Below, one piece after another: positions 17,543 to 26,837 of a stretch of DNA of 64,000 nt. The stretch comes from an uncultured Acidovorax sp. (lineage in GTDB: Bacteria > Pseudomonadota > Gammaproteobacteria > Burkholderiales > Burkholderiaceae_C), in assembly GCA_913774955.1 (NCBI GenBank), contig CAJYKV010000010.1:1-64000 (forward strand), read 5' to 3'. Numbering within the stretch: position 1 is the stretch's first letter; each line of letters starts with the position of its first letter. The notes under the pieces are model-generated. The model saw only the letters and a program-made list of their open reading frames with translations. It was not told where the DNA came from and searched no databases. The position numbers and the translations under genes were made by a program.

Positions 17543-18832
17543 TCAGGCGGCGCGCGGCAGCCCTTCGCCGTACATGTAGCCGCGCTGGAACGGGTATGCG
17601 GACTGCGCGCCGGGCATGGCACCGGTGTCGGTGCGGCCGTCCGGCCGGGTGGCGAGCATCTGGTGCAGCGCGAGCCAGCCGCGCTCGAAGCCCATCGCGC
17701 TGCCGGCGAGGTAGAGCCGGTAGGCGCGCAGGGCCTTGGCGCCCCGCTCGGCGCCGGCCTCTTCCGCCAGGATGGCTTCGGCCTCGGCGAGCCGCGCCTC
17801 GAGCGCGTCGGACCACGCCCAGAGCGTGCGCGCGTAGTGCGGCCGCAGGTTCTCGGTATCGACCATCTCCAGGCCCGCGCCGGCCATGTCGTGCAGCACG
17901 GCGCCCACGTGCACCAGTTCGCCGCCGGGGAAGATGTATTTTTCAATGAAATCGCCCATGCCCGCGCCGAGCTGGTCGTTGTCCGTGCCGCCGGCCGTGA
18001 TGCCGTGGTTCATCAGCAGGCCGCCGGGCCGCAGCAGGCCGCGCACGCCTTCGAAATACGCCGGAAGATGCGCGCGGCCCACGTGCTCGAACATGCCGAC
18101 CGATGCGATCTTGTCGAAGGGCCGCGGCTCCGTGCGGGGCAGATCGCGGTAATCGCACAGCAGCATGCGCACCCGGCCGGACAGGCCCTTCTCCTCGATC
18201 AGCCGCGACACGTGCGCATGCTGGTTGCGCGAGAGCGTGATGCCCGTGCCCTCCACGCCGTAGTGCTCGGCCGCCCAGAGCAGCAGCCCGCCCCAGCCCG
18301 CGCCCACGTCGAGGAACCGTTCGCCGGGCGCGAGGCGCAGCTTGCGGCAGATGTGGTCGAGCTTGGCCTCCTGTGCCTGCGCGAGCGTCATGCCCGCATC
18401 GCGGTAGTACGCGCACGAGTACACACGCCGCGGATCGAGCCAGAGCGCATAGAAGCGGTCGGAGAGGTCGTAGTGGAACTGCACCTGCCGCGCATCGCGC
18501 CCCAGCGTGTGCATGCGGCGAGAACGCAGCCGGTGCATGAGTCGGGGCCCCCAGCCGGCCGCCCCGTGCACCGGATCGCCGCGCAGCACCGCGCCGGCCG
18601 CCGCCATCAGGTCGCGCACGCGCCCCTCCACGGTGATACGGCCTTCCACGATGGCCGCGCCCACGTCGCCCACCTTGCCGCGCGCGAGCGCCGCCAGCGC
18701 CATCGCATCGCGGAAACGCAGCACCACGCGGGCGTCGCGCACGCCGAGCCGCCGGCCGCCCGGAAGCTCCAGCGCCAGCCCGACCGGCGAAGCGGCCAGC
18801 CGCTCCTCCAGGGTGCGCAGCAGATGGTTCAT
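17543..18832 (-). CDS. cfa: Cyclopropane-fatty-acyl-phospholipid synthase family methyltransferase
   Basis: A 429-aa SAM-dependent enzyme that would add a methylene group to unsaturated acyl chains of membrane phospholipids. An N-terminal sterol-carrier-like region (residues 1-100) precedes the catalytic domain. The core motifs VQFHYDLSDRFYALWLDP, FLDVGAGWGGLLLWAAEHYG (SAM binding) and SVGMFEHVGR are all present, as is the C-terminal RLYLAGSAMGFERGW segment. Length is slightly above the E. coli enzyme (382 aa). ATG at 18832. The next gene downstream is DUF1840. A close alternative is a mycolic acid-type or unspecific Cfa-family methyltransferase. Confidence 0.88.
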   Translation of the reverse strand: MNHLLRTLEERLAASPVGLALELPGGRRLGVRDARVVLRFRDAMALAALARGKVGDVGAAIVEGRITVEGRVRDLMAAAGAVLRGDPVHGAAGWGPRLMHRLRSRRMHTLGRDARQVQFHYDLSDRFYALWLDPRRVYSCAYYRDAGMTLAQAQEAKLDHICRKLRLAPGERFLDVGAGWGGLLLWAAEHYGVEGTGITLSRNQHAHVSRLIEEKGLSGRVRMLLCDYRDLPRTEPRPFDKIASVGMFEHVGRAHLPAYFEGVRGLLRPGGLLMNHGITAGGTDNDQLGAGMGDFIEKYIFPGGELVHVGAVLHDMAGAGLEMVDTENLRPHYARTLWAWSDALEARLAEAEAILAEEAGAERGAKALRAYRLYLAGSAMGFERGWLALHQMLATRPDGRTDTGAMPGAQSAYPFQRGYMYGEGLPRAA

Positions 18833-18969
18833 GCGCCGATTGTTCGCCCGCGCCGCGGCCGGCGCAATGGCAACTGTCTTACAAACCGGCCCGCCGCTGG
18901 CCGGGCTGCCGCGTCCTATGGCTTAATAGAGGGTTTTAATTCACAGCACGTTCCAGCAGGAGTCACACC

Positions 18970-19140
18970 ATGGGCAACAAGATCGTTACCGAAGCCGACC
19001 GCAAGCGCACCCCCGCCCCCAAGCCGCTGCCCGGCATGTCCCTGCCCACCGGCGGCCGCGGCCAGCGCGTGAGCCTGGAGCGCGGCGTCGCCACGCGCAG
19101 CAAGAAGAACCCCGGCAAGCGCTCCAAGAAGGGCGGCTGA
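18970..19140 (+). CDS. Small basic protein, 56 aa, function unknown
   Basis: A short gene with good signals: AGGAG at 18958-18962, ATG 7 nt later, TGA at 19138-19140, and a strong terminator 87 nt downstream. The product begins MGNKIVTEADRKRTPAPKPL and ends SKKNPGKRSKKGG; it is rich in Lys, Arg, Gly and Pro and has no membrane helix. The basic, disordered character recalls ribosome- or nucleic-acid-associated small proteins, but I do not recognise a family. It is a monocistronic unit between cfa (minus strand) and the 182-aa gene. An AT-rich segment (CTTAATAGAGGGTTTTAATT, about 18921-18940) upstream may hold the promoter. Confidence 0.65.
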   Translation: MGNKIVTEADRKRTPAPKPLPGMSLPTGGRGQRVSLERGVATRSKKNPGKRSKKGG

Positions 19141-19226
19141 GCCCTTTTCCGGCGGGCCGGCCTGCCGCCCTCCGGGGCCGCACCCGGTCTTCCGCCAGCG
19201 GCGCCTCCAGGGGCCTGCGGCAGAAC

Positions 19227-19256
19227 AAAGCCCCCGGCATCCGGGGGCTTTTTCTT
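19227..19256 (+). terminator. Strong rho-independent terminator
   Basis: An 11-bp perfect stem, AAAGCCCCCGG (19227-19237) with CCGGGGGCTTT (19241-19251), has a 3-nt loop CAT and runs into TTTTTCTTT. It ends the transcript of the 56-aa gene and supports that gene being expressed as its own unit. Confidence 0.9.
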
Positions 19257-19375
19257 TGTCCGCCGCGCGCAGGACGGCGGCCGGCCGGTCGGAAGCTGCT
19301 TGCCCGGGCCCGCGCAGCGCACGCCCGGCCGGCGCCGGGCACAATGGCCGTCCCGTCCCCGCCGCCGGAGCCTCC

Positions 19376-19924
19376 ATGCCCTCTTCCGCCCCGTCCCCCC
19401 AAGATGCCGATGCGCTCTATGCCGCGCTGCAGGCCGGGCCGCTGGCCGGCTGCGCTCTCACCGTCCTGCACATCGGCGCAGGGCATTCCTCGGTCGCGAG
19501 CGGCAGCGGCGCGCAGCCGCAGCTGCTGCGCATCGTGGAGGTCGGCTACCGCACCACGGCCGCGGCGTGCCTTCGGCACGAGCCGCCCACCGCGCACGAC
19601 ATCGAGAACGCGATCGCTGCCGTGGAGGATGCGATCGCCCCGCTGCAGGGCCTGCTGGCCGCGGAATCGACCCTGCACACCGCCGATGCGGGCATCCGCC
19701 AGATCGCGCTGCAGGCGGGCCTGGAGGCCCAGCCGGAGATGGAACTGCCCCGGGACGCCGTGGAGAACCTCTACCAGCAGGTGGCCGGCCGCGCCATGGC
19801 CGGCGGCGCCGCACCCGGCATCGGGGGCGACGCGGGATTCGTCGCCACCCTGGTGATCCTGCGCGAATGCCTGCAGCACCTGGGTTTCGACCGCATCGCC
19901 ATCGTCTCGGACCGCGCCTACTGA
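19376..19924 (+). CDS. Conserved hypothetical protein, 182 aa
   Basis: GGAG at 19367-19370 lies 5 nt before the ATG. The product is soluble, without signal peptide or membrane helix. It has an N-terminal segment VLHIGAGHSSVASGSGAQPQLLRIVEVGY, here noted by its core VLHIGAGHSSVA, a helical middle, and a C-terminal half with AVENLYQQVAGRAMAGGA and LVILRECLQHLGFDRIAIVS. The frame shows strong GC third positions and fits a real gene, but I do not recognise the family. Its last 7 nt overlap the end of the convergent tag gene (19918-19924). Confidence 0.7.
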   Translation: MPSSAPSPQDADALYAALQAGPLAGCALTVLHIGAGHSSVASGSGAQPQLLRIVEVGYRTTAAACLRHEPPTAHDIENAIAAVEDAIAPLQGLLAAESTLHTADAGIRQIALQAGLEAQPEMELPRDAVENLYQQVAGRAMAGGAAPGIGGDAGFVATLVILRECLQHLGFDRIAIVSDRAY

Positions 19925-20628
19925 GAAGAAGGCGGCCCCGGCACCTCGAAGGCCGCCCGCGCGGCCTCGGCGGCCGCGCGCGTGGCGCAGCCTTCGATGT
20001 GGTCGTTCACGAGGCCCATGGCCTGCATGAAGGCGTACATCGTGGTCGGACCCACGAAACCGAAACCGCGCTTCTTCAGGTCATTCGACAGGGCGATGGC
20101 GGCCGGCGCGGTGGTGAGCGATTTCACGGCCGCCAGCGTGAGCCGCTCGGGCCGTCCCTCGGCCGCGGCGGGCGCGAAGCGCCACACGTAGTGCGCCAGC
20201 GAGCCGAATTCGCGCCGCAGCTCCAGCACGCGCCGGGCGTTGCGGATGGCCGATTCGATCTTGCCGCGGTGCCGCACGATGCCCGGATCGGCCAGCAGGC
20301 GCGCCACTTCCCCCTCCCCGAAATCCGCCATGCGCTCGGCCTCGAAGTTCGCGAAGGCCGCGCGGAAGGCCTCGCGCTTGTTGAGGATGGTGATCCAGCT
20401 CAGGCCCGCCTGGAAGCCCTCCAGGCACAGCTTCTCGAACAGGCGCCGGTCATCGCTCACCGGGAAGCCCCATTCGTGGTCGTGGTAGTGGCGGTAGAGC
20501 GGCGTGGCGCGGCACCAGAAGCAGCGCGCGGGCTCGCCCGGCCCGTCCGCGAACAGCCCTTCCGGCAGCGCGGGGGCGGCGGCGATGGGCACGGGTTCGG
20601 CGGCGGGCGGTATCGGGTCGTGGGGCAT
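19918..20628 (-). CDS. tag: DNA-3-methyladenine glycosylase I
   Basis: A 236-aa base-excision repair enzyme that removes 3-methyladenine from alkylated DNA. The zinc-binding residues of the family are all visible: Cys36 (ARCFWC), His49 (HYHDHEWGFP), and the His and Cys in GLVNDHIEGC near the C-terminus. The core GLSWITILNKREAFRAAF and RHRGKIESAIRNA are conserved. Compared with the 187-aa E. coli enzyme there is an N-terminal Pro/Ala-rich extension of about 32 residues, which may mean the real start lies further in. It overlaps the convergent 182-aa gene by 7 nt. Confidence 0.93.
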   Translation of the reverse strand: MPHDPIPPAAEPVPIAAAPALPEGLFADGPGEPARCFWCRATPLYRHYHDHEWGFPVSDDRRLFEKLCLEGFQAGLSWITILNKREAFRAAFANFEAERMADFGEGEVARLLADPGIVRHRGKIESAIRNARRVLELRREFGSLAHYVWRFAPAAAEGRPERLTLAAVKSLTTAPAAIALSNDLKKRGFGFVGPTTMYAFMQAMGLVNDHIEGCATRAAAEAARAAFEVPGPPSSQ

Positions 20629-20770
20629 GCCGGCATTCTAGGCAGGCGGCTGCGCGGCGGCCCCGCCGCGCGCAGGCGGTGCAGCGGACGGGAACCGGGC
20701 GCCGCTCCGTACACTCCACCGTGTTCCCGCGTGCCCCTCGCCCCCGCCCCGCCCCGCCCTGCCCTCCTCC

Positions 20771-21931
20771 ATGAACCCTTCGACTCCCTCGCTCGCCGGC
20801 ACCGCGCGCCTCGCGGCGGCCGGCCTCGCGAGCGCCCTGCTCGCGGGCTGCGCCCACACCGGCGACACGCTCGGCTACTACTGGCAATCGGTGCGCGGCC
20901 ACCTGCAGATCATGCGCGCGGCGGAGCCGGTGGACGACTGGATCGCGCGGCCGGGCACCGCCGCGCCGCTGCGGGCCCGGCTGGAGCTGGCCCAGCGGGC
21001 GCGGGCGTTCGCGGTGTCCGAGCTGCACCTGCCCGACAACGCCAGCTACCGGCGCTATGCCGACCTGGGCCGCCGCGCGGCGGTGTGGAACGTGGTGGCG
21101 GCGCCGCCGGATTCGCTCACGCTGCACACGTGGTGCTTCCCCGTGACGGGCTGCATCGGCTACCGCGGCTATTTCGCGGAGGCCGACGCCCAGGCCGAGG
21201 CCGCGCGCCTGACGGCCGACGGGCTGGAGACCGCCGTCTACGGCGTGCCGGCGTATTCCACGCTGGGCTATACCAACTGGCTGGGCGGCGATCCGCTGCT
21301 CAACACCTTCATCGGCTGGCCCGAGGGTGAATTCGTGCGGCTGCTGTTCCACGAGTTGGCCCACCAGGTGGTGTATGCCAACGGCGACACGATGTTCAAC
21401 GAATCCTTCGCGACGGCCGTGGAGCGCCTGGGCGTGACCCGCTGGCTGGCCGAGCGCGCGGCGCCGCAGGCGCGCGAGGAGTATGCGCGGGGCGATGCCC
21501 GGCGCACCGGCTTCCGGGACCTGACGCGTGCCGCCCGCGAGCGGCTGGCGGCGCTCTACGCCCGGGAAGCCGGCAGCCCGTCGCTACCCGCCGAGAAACG
21601 GCAGGCCATGGAGCGCTTCCGTGCCGATTACGCCGCGCTGCGCGCGCAGTGGCTGGCCACGGGCACGCAGCCCCCGCAGATCGCGGGCTACGACCGCTGG
21701 GTGGCCGAGGCCAACAACGCAGCCTTCGGTGCGCAGGCCGCGTACGACGAGCTCGTGCCGGCGTTCGAGGCGCTGTTCGAGCGCAACGGCGGCGACTGGC
21801 CGGAGTTCTATGCGGCCGTGCGCGCACTGGCCGCGCTGCCGCCCGAGGAGCGTCTGCGGCAGCTGCGCGGGACGGAGGCAAAGACTCCCCGCGCGCCGGC
21901 AACGGCCTCGGCCTCGGCCTCGGCGGACTGA
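20771..21931 (+). CDS. Putative zinc aminopeptidase lipoprotein (PF10023-type)
   Basis: A 386-aa predicted lipoprotein. The lipobox LLAGC (Cys about residue 27) ends a short signal peptide. The zinc motif HELAHQ has its first His at residue 194, followed by FNESFATAVERLG, which supplies the third ligand glutamate. These match the family named putative aminopeptidase. Sequence features such as TLHTWCFPVTGCIGYRGYF are also typical of it. The C-terminus ends in a low-complexity ASASASAD tail encoded by a CCTCGG triple repeat. ATG at 20771 follows GCCCTCCTCC without a clear ribosome binding site. Neighbouring genes are not functionally linked. Confidence 0.85.
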   Translation: MNPSTPSLAGTARLAAAGLASALLAGCAHTGDTLGYYWQSVRGHLQIMRAAEPVDDWIARPGTAAPLRARLELAQRARAFAVSELHLPDNASYRRYADLGRRAAVWNVVAAPPDSLTLHTWCFPVTGCIGYRGYFAEADAQAEAARLTADGLETAVYGVPAYSTLGYTNWLGGDPLLNTFIGWPEGEFVRLLFHELAHQVVYANGDTMFNESFATAVERLGVTRWLAERAAPQAREEYARGDARRTGFRDLTRAARERLAALYAREAGSPSLPAEKRQAMERFRADYAALRAQWLATGTQPPQIAGYDRWVAEANNAAFGAQAAYDELVPAFEALFERNGGDWPEFYAAVRALAALPPEERLRQLRGTEAKTPRAPATASASASAD

Positions 21932-21952
21932 AGGTTCTCGGCCCAGCTCAGC

Positions 21953-22207
21953 TCAGCTCAGCGAGTCGATCAGGTCGATGTACTGCTGGCGGGCGGCATC
22001 GCCGTCGGTGCCCTTGAGCTTCGTCCATGCGTCCCACTTGGCGCGGCCCACGATGTCGGAGAAGCTCGGCTTCGCCTCGGTGTTGTCGCCCGCGGTCGCC
22101 TGCTTGTAGAGGGCGTAGATCTTGAGCAGCGTCGGGTTGTCGGGACGCTCGCTGAGGTTCTTGGAGCGGGCCACGGCGGCTTCGAAAGCGGTATGCAGAT
22201 CGGACAT
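21953..22207 (-). CDS. Acyl-CoA-binding protein
   Basis: An 84-aa four-helix protein that binds long-chain acyl-CoA esters in the cytoplasm. The family signature is complete: MSDLHTAFEAAVARSKNL, then LLKIYALYKQATAGD and FSDIVGRAKWDAWTKLKG, with the conserved Tyr, Lys and Trp residues of the ligand pocket. Length matches eukaryotic and bacterial ACBPs. It is a single gene, convergent with the aminopeptidase gene, with a CAGCT triple repeat at about 21944-21958 in the short gap. Confidence 0.93.
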   Translation of the reverse strand: MSDLHTAFEAAVARSKNLSERPDNPTLLKIYALYKQATAGDNTEAKPSFSDIVGRAKWDAWTKLKGTDGDAARQQYIDLIDSLS

Positions 22208-22388
22208 GGAAGAAGGATCTTTCGGGATGGTGGAGGCGCCATCTTAGAACCATCCCATCCATACGCTCCGTCAGCCACCGCCGCTCATCGGCGACGCGCG
22301 GCCGGTCGCCTCTACCCCTCGCCGCGGGAACCTGCACGGCGGGTACCAGGCATCGGTGGGCGCGGAGAAGGCGTGTCGCAGCATCCCG

Positions 22389-24200
22389 TCAGAACGTCTC
22401 CCAGTCGTCCGTGCCCCCCGACGACGTGGGCGGGGGCGGGGGCGCGGGGACGGCCGCGCCAGGGCCGGCCGGCTTTCGCGAGGGCGGCGGGATGGCGGCA
22501 GCGGGCGGCCGCCGCACGGATATTGGCGAGGGTGTGGAGACCGCCGTTCGGGCCGGCACGGCAGCCATGGATCGCATGCCCGCGGCAGAGCCGGCCAAGG
22601 CACCGGGCGTGCCCGCGCTGCCCGGCATCCGTCCGGCCTGCCCCCCGAGCCGGAACACCTCCACGGCACGCACGAGTTCCTGGGCCTGCGTCTGCAGGCT
22701 GCTGGCCGCGGCGGCCATCTGCTCGACGAGCGCGGCGTTCTGCTGCGTGGCCTGGTCCACGTGGGTGATGGCCTCGGCGATCTGGTCCACGCCCTGGCTC
22801 TGCTCGGCGCTGGAGGCGCTGATCTCGCCCATCAGATCGGTCGCGCGGCGGATGGAGGCGACGATCTCCGTCATCGTCGCCCCGGCCCGGTCCACGAGTT
22901 CGCTGCCCCGCCCCACGCGCTCGACGCTCGCGGTGATGAGTTCCTTGATCTCCTTGGCGGCCGTCGCGCTGCGCTGCGCGAGGGTGCGCACCTCGGACGC
23001 CACCACGGCGAAGCCCCGGCCCTGCTCTCCCGCGCGCGCCGCCTCCACGGCCGCGTTGAGCGCGAGGATGTTGGTCTGGAACGCGATGCCGTCGATCACG
23101 CCGATGATGTCGCCGATCTGCCGGCTGCTGTCCTGGATGCCGCGCATGGTGTCCACCACCTGCGCGACCACGGCGCCGCCGTCCGCGGCCACGGTGGAGG
23201 CCGCCAGGGCGAGCTCGTTGGCGCGGCGCGCGCTGTCGGCGTTCTGCCGCACGGTCGAGCCGAGCTGCTCCATGGCCGCGGCCGTCTGCTCCAGGGCGGA
23301 AGCCTGGCGCTCGGTGCGCGAGGACAGGTCGTGGTTGCCCGCCGCGATCTCGCCGCTGGCGTCCGACACGCGCTCCGCGCTCGACCGCACCGTGGTCACG
23401 ACGGACGAGAGCCGCTCGCGCATGGTGCCGAAGCCGGCCATGATGCTGGAGGCGTCGCCGGCCCGCACCGGCACGTCCACGGCCAGGTCGCCCTCGGCCA
23501 CGGCCAGCGCCACGCGCTTGAGTTCGGGGGGGTCGCCGCCGAGCTGGCGCACCACGGAACGCAGGTACCACGCCAGCCCGCCGAGGCAGGCCAGCACCGC
23601 CAGCACCGCGAGGGTGGCGAGGTTGCGGTCCGTCCGGGCCAGGCTCTGCACCTCGTTGATGCGCGAGGACAGGCGCTCGCCCTGGCGCTCCTTCTCCTTG
23701 GCGAGCGGAGCGAGCAGGCGGTTGCGCGCGGGGATCGTGCGGTCCACCAGCAGGGCGAACGCTTCGTCCTTGCGGCCGGCCTGCACGAGTTGCAGGTTCT
23801 GCCCGCCGATGGCCCAGAAATCCTCCATGAGCGCCGGCAGTGGCGCGAAGGCCTGGCGGCCGTCGTCGGAGATCATGTTGTCGCCGAAGTCCTTCAGCGT
23901 CTTCTGCAGCAGCGCGCGCTTCTCGGCGATGTCGGCCAGGGTGGCGTTGAGTTCCTCGGGCGTGCGCGAGAGGATCGCGTGCCGCAGCTGCAGCGATACG
24001 CGCGTGACGTTGAGTTCGAGCTCCGCGATGCGCTGGAGCTGCGGAACGTTGTAGGCGCGCACGATCTCGGCGTCACTTCCGAGCCGCTCCATCATGATCC
24101 AGATGGACACGGCCACCGCCGCGAGCAGCAGGAAGATGAGCGTGTTGATCGCCATCAGGCGCTGCGCCAATGTCCAGCTGGCCCTCGTTTGCCCTGCCAT
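22389..24200 (-). CDS. Methyl-accepting chemotaxis protein with C-terminal WETF tether
   Basis: A 603-aa chemoreceptor. Membrane helices lie at about residues 15-37 and 193-213, flanking a periplasmic four-helix-bundle sensor. A HAMP domain follows, then the signalling domain with its hairpin tip ([24 protein letters not shown], core [20 protein letters not shown]). After a long Pro/Ala/Ser-rich linker the protein ends DDWETF, which matches the xWETF pentapeptide that binds CheR/CheB in some receptors. GGGAGG lies 5 nt before the ATG at 24200, so longer upstream frames were rejected. No che genes are nearby. The ligand is unknown. Confidence 0.9.
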   Translation of the reverse strand: MAGQTRASWTLAQRLMAINTLIFLLLAAVAVSIWIMMERLGSDAEIVRAYNVPQLQRIAELELNVTRVSLQLRHAILSRTPEELNATLADIAEKRALLQKTLKDFGDNMISDDGRQAFAPLPALMEDFWAIGGQNLQLVQAGRKDEAFALLVDRTIPARNRLLAPLAKEKERQGERLSSRINEVQSLARTDRNLATLAVLAVLACLGGLAWYLRSVVRQLGGDPPELKRVALAVAEGDLAVDVPVRAGDASSIMAGFGTMRERLSSVVTTVRSSAERVSDASGEIAAGNHDLSSRTERQASALEQTAAAMEQLGSTVRQNADSARRANELALAASTVAADGGAVVAQVVDTMRGIQDSSRQIGDIIGVIDGIAFQTNILALNAAVEAARAGEQGRGFAVVASEVRTLAQRSATAAKEIKELITASVERVGRGSELVDRAGATMTEIVASIRRATDLMGEISASSAEQSQGVDQIAEAITHVDQATQQNAALVEQMAAAASSLQTQAQELVRAVEVFRLGGQAGRMPGSAGTPGALAGSAAGMRSMAAVPARTAVSTPSPISVRRPPAAAIPPPSRKPAGPGAAVPAPPPPPTSSGGTDDWETF

Positions 24201-24423
24201 GGTGCCTCCCTTCACGGTGTACGGCCGCGTTCTGCTCCATGGCGCCTCTCCCGCCATGGTCACTGCCGATGTGGTTGATGGAACCATTGTTTGCAATAAC
24301 GCGCAAAAAGGCCAGAGGCGCGCGCCCGCCAGGCGTGGAAAGCCGCGTCGGACGTGCGCTGGAGCGCACTGTCCAGCATCCTGGCGCGGCGGGCCTGCGC
24401 GGGCCCGCCGAAAGCTCTGCCGT

Positions 24424-25527
24424 TCAGTGCCGGCCGGCCAGGCCCTCGGCCGCCTGGAAGAGCGCCTCGCGGGCCTGCTCGACAATGCGCGCCTGCCATG
24501 CCGGGGTGTCGGTGTAGAACGCCGCCAGCACCTGCGCGCGGATCGCCCCGGCCTGCGCGGCGGGGGCCTCGGGATGCAGCCGCAGCCAGTGGGCGGCGCG
24601 CAGGGCCTGCACCACGTCGAGGATGGGCACGGTGCCGTATTCGAGCGCGATGCCGGTGGCCTCGGCCCCCGGGCATTCGTCGTACACGCTGTTCCACATC
24701 AGGCCGGTGAGGAAGGCCGAGGTGGACGTGCCGTCGTAGATCGAGGTGACGGGCGTCGCCCCGTGGCCACCCCACCAGGCGCGGGCCCGGCCGATGGCTT
24801 CGGCATCGCCCGGGCCCGCGTAGATGCGCTCGCCGTGGCCGCTGGGGCCCAGGCCGGTGTGCAGGTCGATCCAGGCGATGTGCGCGGCCTGCGCGCCGTG
24901 CGTGCGCAGCACCTGCCGCAGCGTGCGGTTGCTCCACGTGGGCTCCGTGCCGCCGAAGAACAGCCCGTCCGGGAATTCGTGCTGTCCGCGCGTGATGGCG
25001 GACTGCCAGGCCGCCTCGCCGCGCTCGGCGATGAACGCGGCCACGGCGCGCTCGTTGTCCGGGCCGGGCGGCCATTCGTCGGGCACCAGCAGCGCGGCGA
25101 TCTCGCGGTAGGCGTCGTTCGCCGGCAGCGGCCGGGAGAAATCGTGGAAGTTGCGGTTCAGGTCGACGTTCTCGTGGGTCGCGCGGCGCGTGTGCGAGAA
25201 CCCGTGCGGATTGAGCGCATGGAGGTAGAGCACCGCGACGCCGGCCTCGCGCGCGCGGTCGCGCCAGGCCGCGTCGCGCAGCATGGCCACCTGCACGCCG
25301 CTGCCGCAGTGGCCTTCCACGCCGTGGCAGGCACTGCTCAGCAGGAGCAGGCGGCGCGCATCGGCGGGGCCGTCGCGCACCACGTCCATGGCGAGTTCTT
25401 CGCCCTCGCGGCCCGGCAGCGGGTGCGCGTGCGACTCGACGGACAGGCCCGCATCGGCCGCGGCCCCGAGGAACCGGGAGCGGGCCTGCGCGTAGGTGGA
25501 GGAAAAAGCCCCGGAGGTGTCCACCAT
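24424..25527 (-). CDS. M14-like metallopeptidase family protein (DUF2817)
   Basis: A 367-aa protein of the DUF2817 family, related to zinc carboxypeptidases of the M14 clan. The segments [14 protein letters not shown] and [32 protein letters not shown] and ALEYGTVP carry the likely zinc ligands (His/Glu, His) and catalytic Glu of that clan. It starts 4 nt after the stop of the M20 hydrolase gene on the same strand, so the two form an operon and may both act on peptides or acylated amino acids. No signal peptide is seen, which suggests a cytoplasmic location. Confidence 0.8.
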   Translation of the reverse strand: MVDTSGAFSSTYAQARSRFLGAAADAGLSVESHAHPLPGREGEELAMDVVRDGPADARRLLLLSSACHGVEGHCGSGVQVAMLRDAAWRDRAREAGVAVLYLHALNPHGFSHTRRATHENVDLNRNFHDFSRPLPANDAYREIAALLVPDEWPPGPDNERAVAAFIAERGEAAWQSAITRGQHEFPDGLFFGGTEPTWSNRTLRQVLRTHGAQAAHIAWIDLHTGLGPSGHGERIYAGPGDAEAIGRARAWWGGHGATPVTSIYDGTSTSAFLTGLMWNSVYDECPGAEATGIALEYGTVPILDVVQALRAAHWLRLHPEAPAAQAGAIRAQVLAAFYTDTPAWQARIVEQAREALFQAAEGLAGRH

Positions 25528-25531
25528 CCGG

Positions 25532-26758
25532 TCAGGCCGCCGTGCCGTCGGCCACAGGGCGCGGCGCCGCCAGCCACTGCTGGGCCAGTTCGACCCAGTA
25601 GGTCGCGCCCAGCGGCAGCAGGTCGTCGTTGAAGTCGTAGCTCGGGTTGTGCAGCGTGCAGGGTCCGCCGCCATGGCCCATCTCGCGGTGCGTGCCTTCG
25701 CCGTTGCCGATGAAGCAGTACGCGCCGGGCTTGGCCTGCAGCATGAACGCGAAATCCTCCGCGCCCATGGTCGGCTCCTGCGGGGAGACGTGCTCCGCGC
25801 CCACGATGCCTTCCATCACGCGGCGCGCGAACGCGGCCTCGGCCGGCGCGTTCACGGTGGGCGGGTAGTTGCGGTGGAACTCGAACTCGCACACCGCGTC
25901 GTGCGCGGCGCAGGTGTGCTCGGCCACCTGCTGCATGCGGCGCTCGATCATGTCGAGCACTTCCAGCGTGAAGGTGCGCACCGTGCCCTGCAGTTCGCAG
26001 CTGTCGGGCACCACGTTGGTGGCCTCGCCGGTGTGGATCATGGTGACCGAGATCACGCCGGCGTCCACCGGCTTCTTGTTGCGGCTGATGATGTTCTGGA
26101 ACGCCTGCACCATCTGGCAGGCCACGGGCACCGGGTCGATGCCCATGTGCGGCATGGCGGCGTGGCTGCCCTTGCCGCGGATGACGATCTTGAACTCGTT
26201 GGACGAGGCCATGACCGGGCCGGGGCTCACCGCGAACTGGCCGGCGCGCATGCCGGGCCAGTTGTGCATGCCGAACACGGCTTCCATCGGGAACTGGGTG
26301 AACAGGCCGTCTTCGATCATCACGCGCGCGCCGCCGCCGCCCTCTTCCGCCGGCTGGAAGATCAGGTACACGGTGCCTTCGAAATCGCGGTGCTTCGCGA
26401 AATGCTGGGCCGCGCCGAGCAGCATCGCCGTGTGGCCGTCGTGGCCGCAGGCGTGCATCTTGCCGGGGTGGGTGCTGGCGTGCGAGAAGGTGTTGAATTC
26501 GGTGATGGGCAGCGCGTCCATGTCGGCGCGCAGGCCCACCGCGCGGCCCGAAGCGCCGCCGTCGCGGCCGTGCACGATGCCCACCACGCCGGTCTTGCCC
26601 AGGCCGCGGTGGACCTCGATGCCCCACTCGGCGAGCTTGGCGGCCACGACGTCGGCCGTGCGGACTTCCTCGAAGCAGAGCTCGGGGTGCGCGTGGATGT
26701 CGCGGCGCACGGCGGCGATGCCCGCGGCCTCGGTGACGATGGAGTCGATGAGTTTCAT
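25532..26758 (-). CDS. M20-family amidohydrolase (hippurate hydrolase-like)
   Basis: A 408-aa metal-dependent amidohydrolase of the M20D group, which includes hippurate hydrolase and N-acyl-amino-acid deacylases. Metal-site motifs are present: MHACGHDGHTAMLLGAA, FQPAEEGGGGA, and the C-terminal GGGPCTLHNPSYDFND. The dimerisation domain lies between them. GAGGAAA stands about 8 nt before the ATG at 26758. It leads a two-gene operon with the DUF2817 protein and is divergent from argE at 26838, with 79 nt between. Substrate is not determined by sequence alone. Confidence 0.9.
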   Translation of the reverse strand: MKLIDSIVTEAAGIAAVRRDIHAHPELCFEEVRTADVVAAKLAEWGIEVHRGLGKTGVVGIVHGRDGGASGRAVGLRADMDALPITEFNTFSHASTHPGKMHACGHDGHTAMLLGAAQHFAKHRDFEGTVYLIFQPAEEGGGGARVMIEDGLFTQFPMEAVFGMHNWPGMRAGQFAVSPGPVMASSNEFKIVIRGKGSHAAMPHMGIDPVPVACQMVQAFQNIISRNKKPVDAGVISVTMIHTGEATNVVPDSCELQGTVRTFTLEVLDMIERRMQQVAEHTCAAHDAVCEFEFHRNYPPTVNAPAEAAFARRVMEGIVGAEHVSPQEPTMGAEDFAFMLQAKPGAYCFIGNGEGTHREMGHGGGPCTLHNPSYDFNDDLLPLGATYWVELAQQWLAAPRPVADGTAA

Positions 26759-26837
26759 AATGGGTGTTTCCTCAGGTTGCGGAGAGTCTAGCCCTGGCTC
26801 CGCATGCGCACCAGACAGGGTTATTCCACACCCCACG

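Noticed and set aside
21904-21960. CCTCGG and CAGCT triplications near the aminopeptidase end
   Set aside because: Only three units each; one is coding low complexity, the other a short spacer.
24201-24423. Search for a sigma-28 promoter before the chemoreceptor gene
   Set aside because: No convincing TAAA-N15-GCCGATAA match was seen; the 223-nt gap holds no other clear feature.
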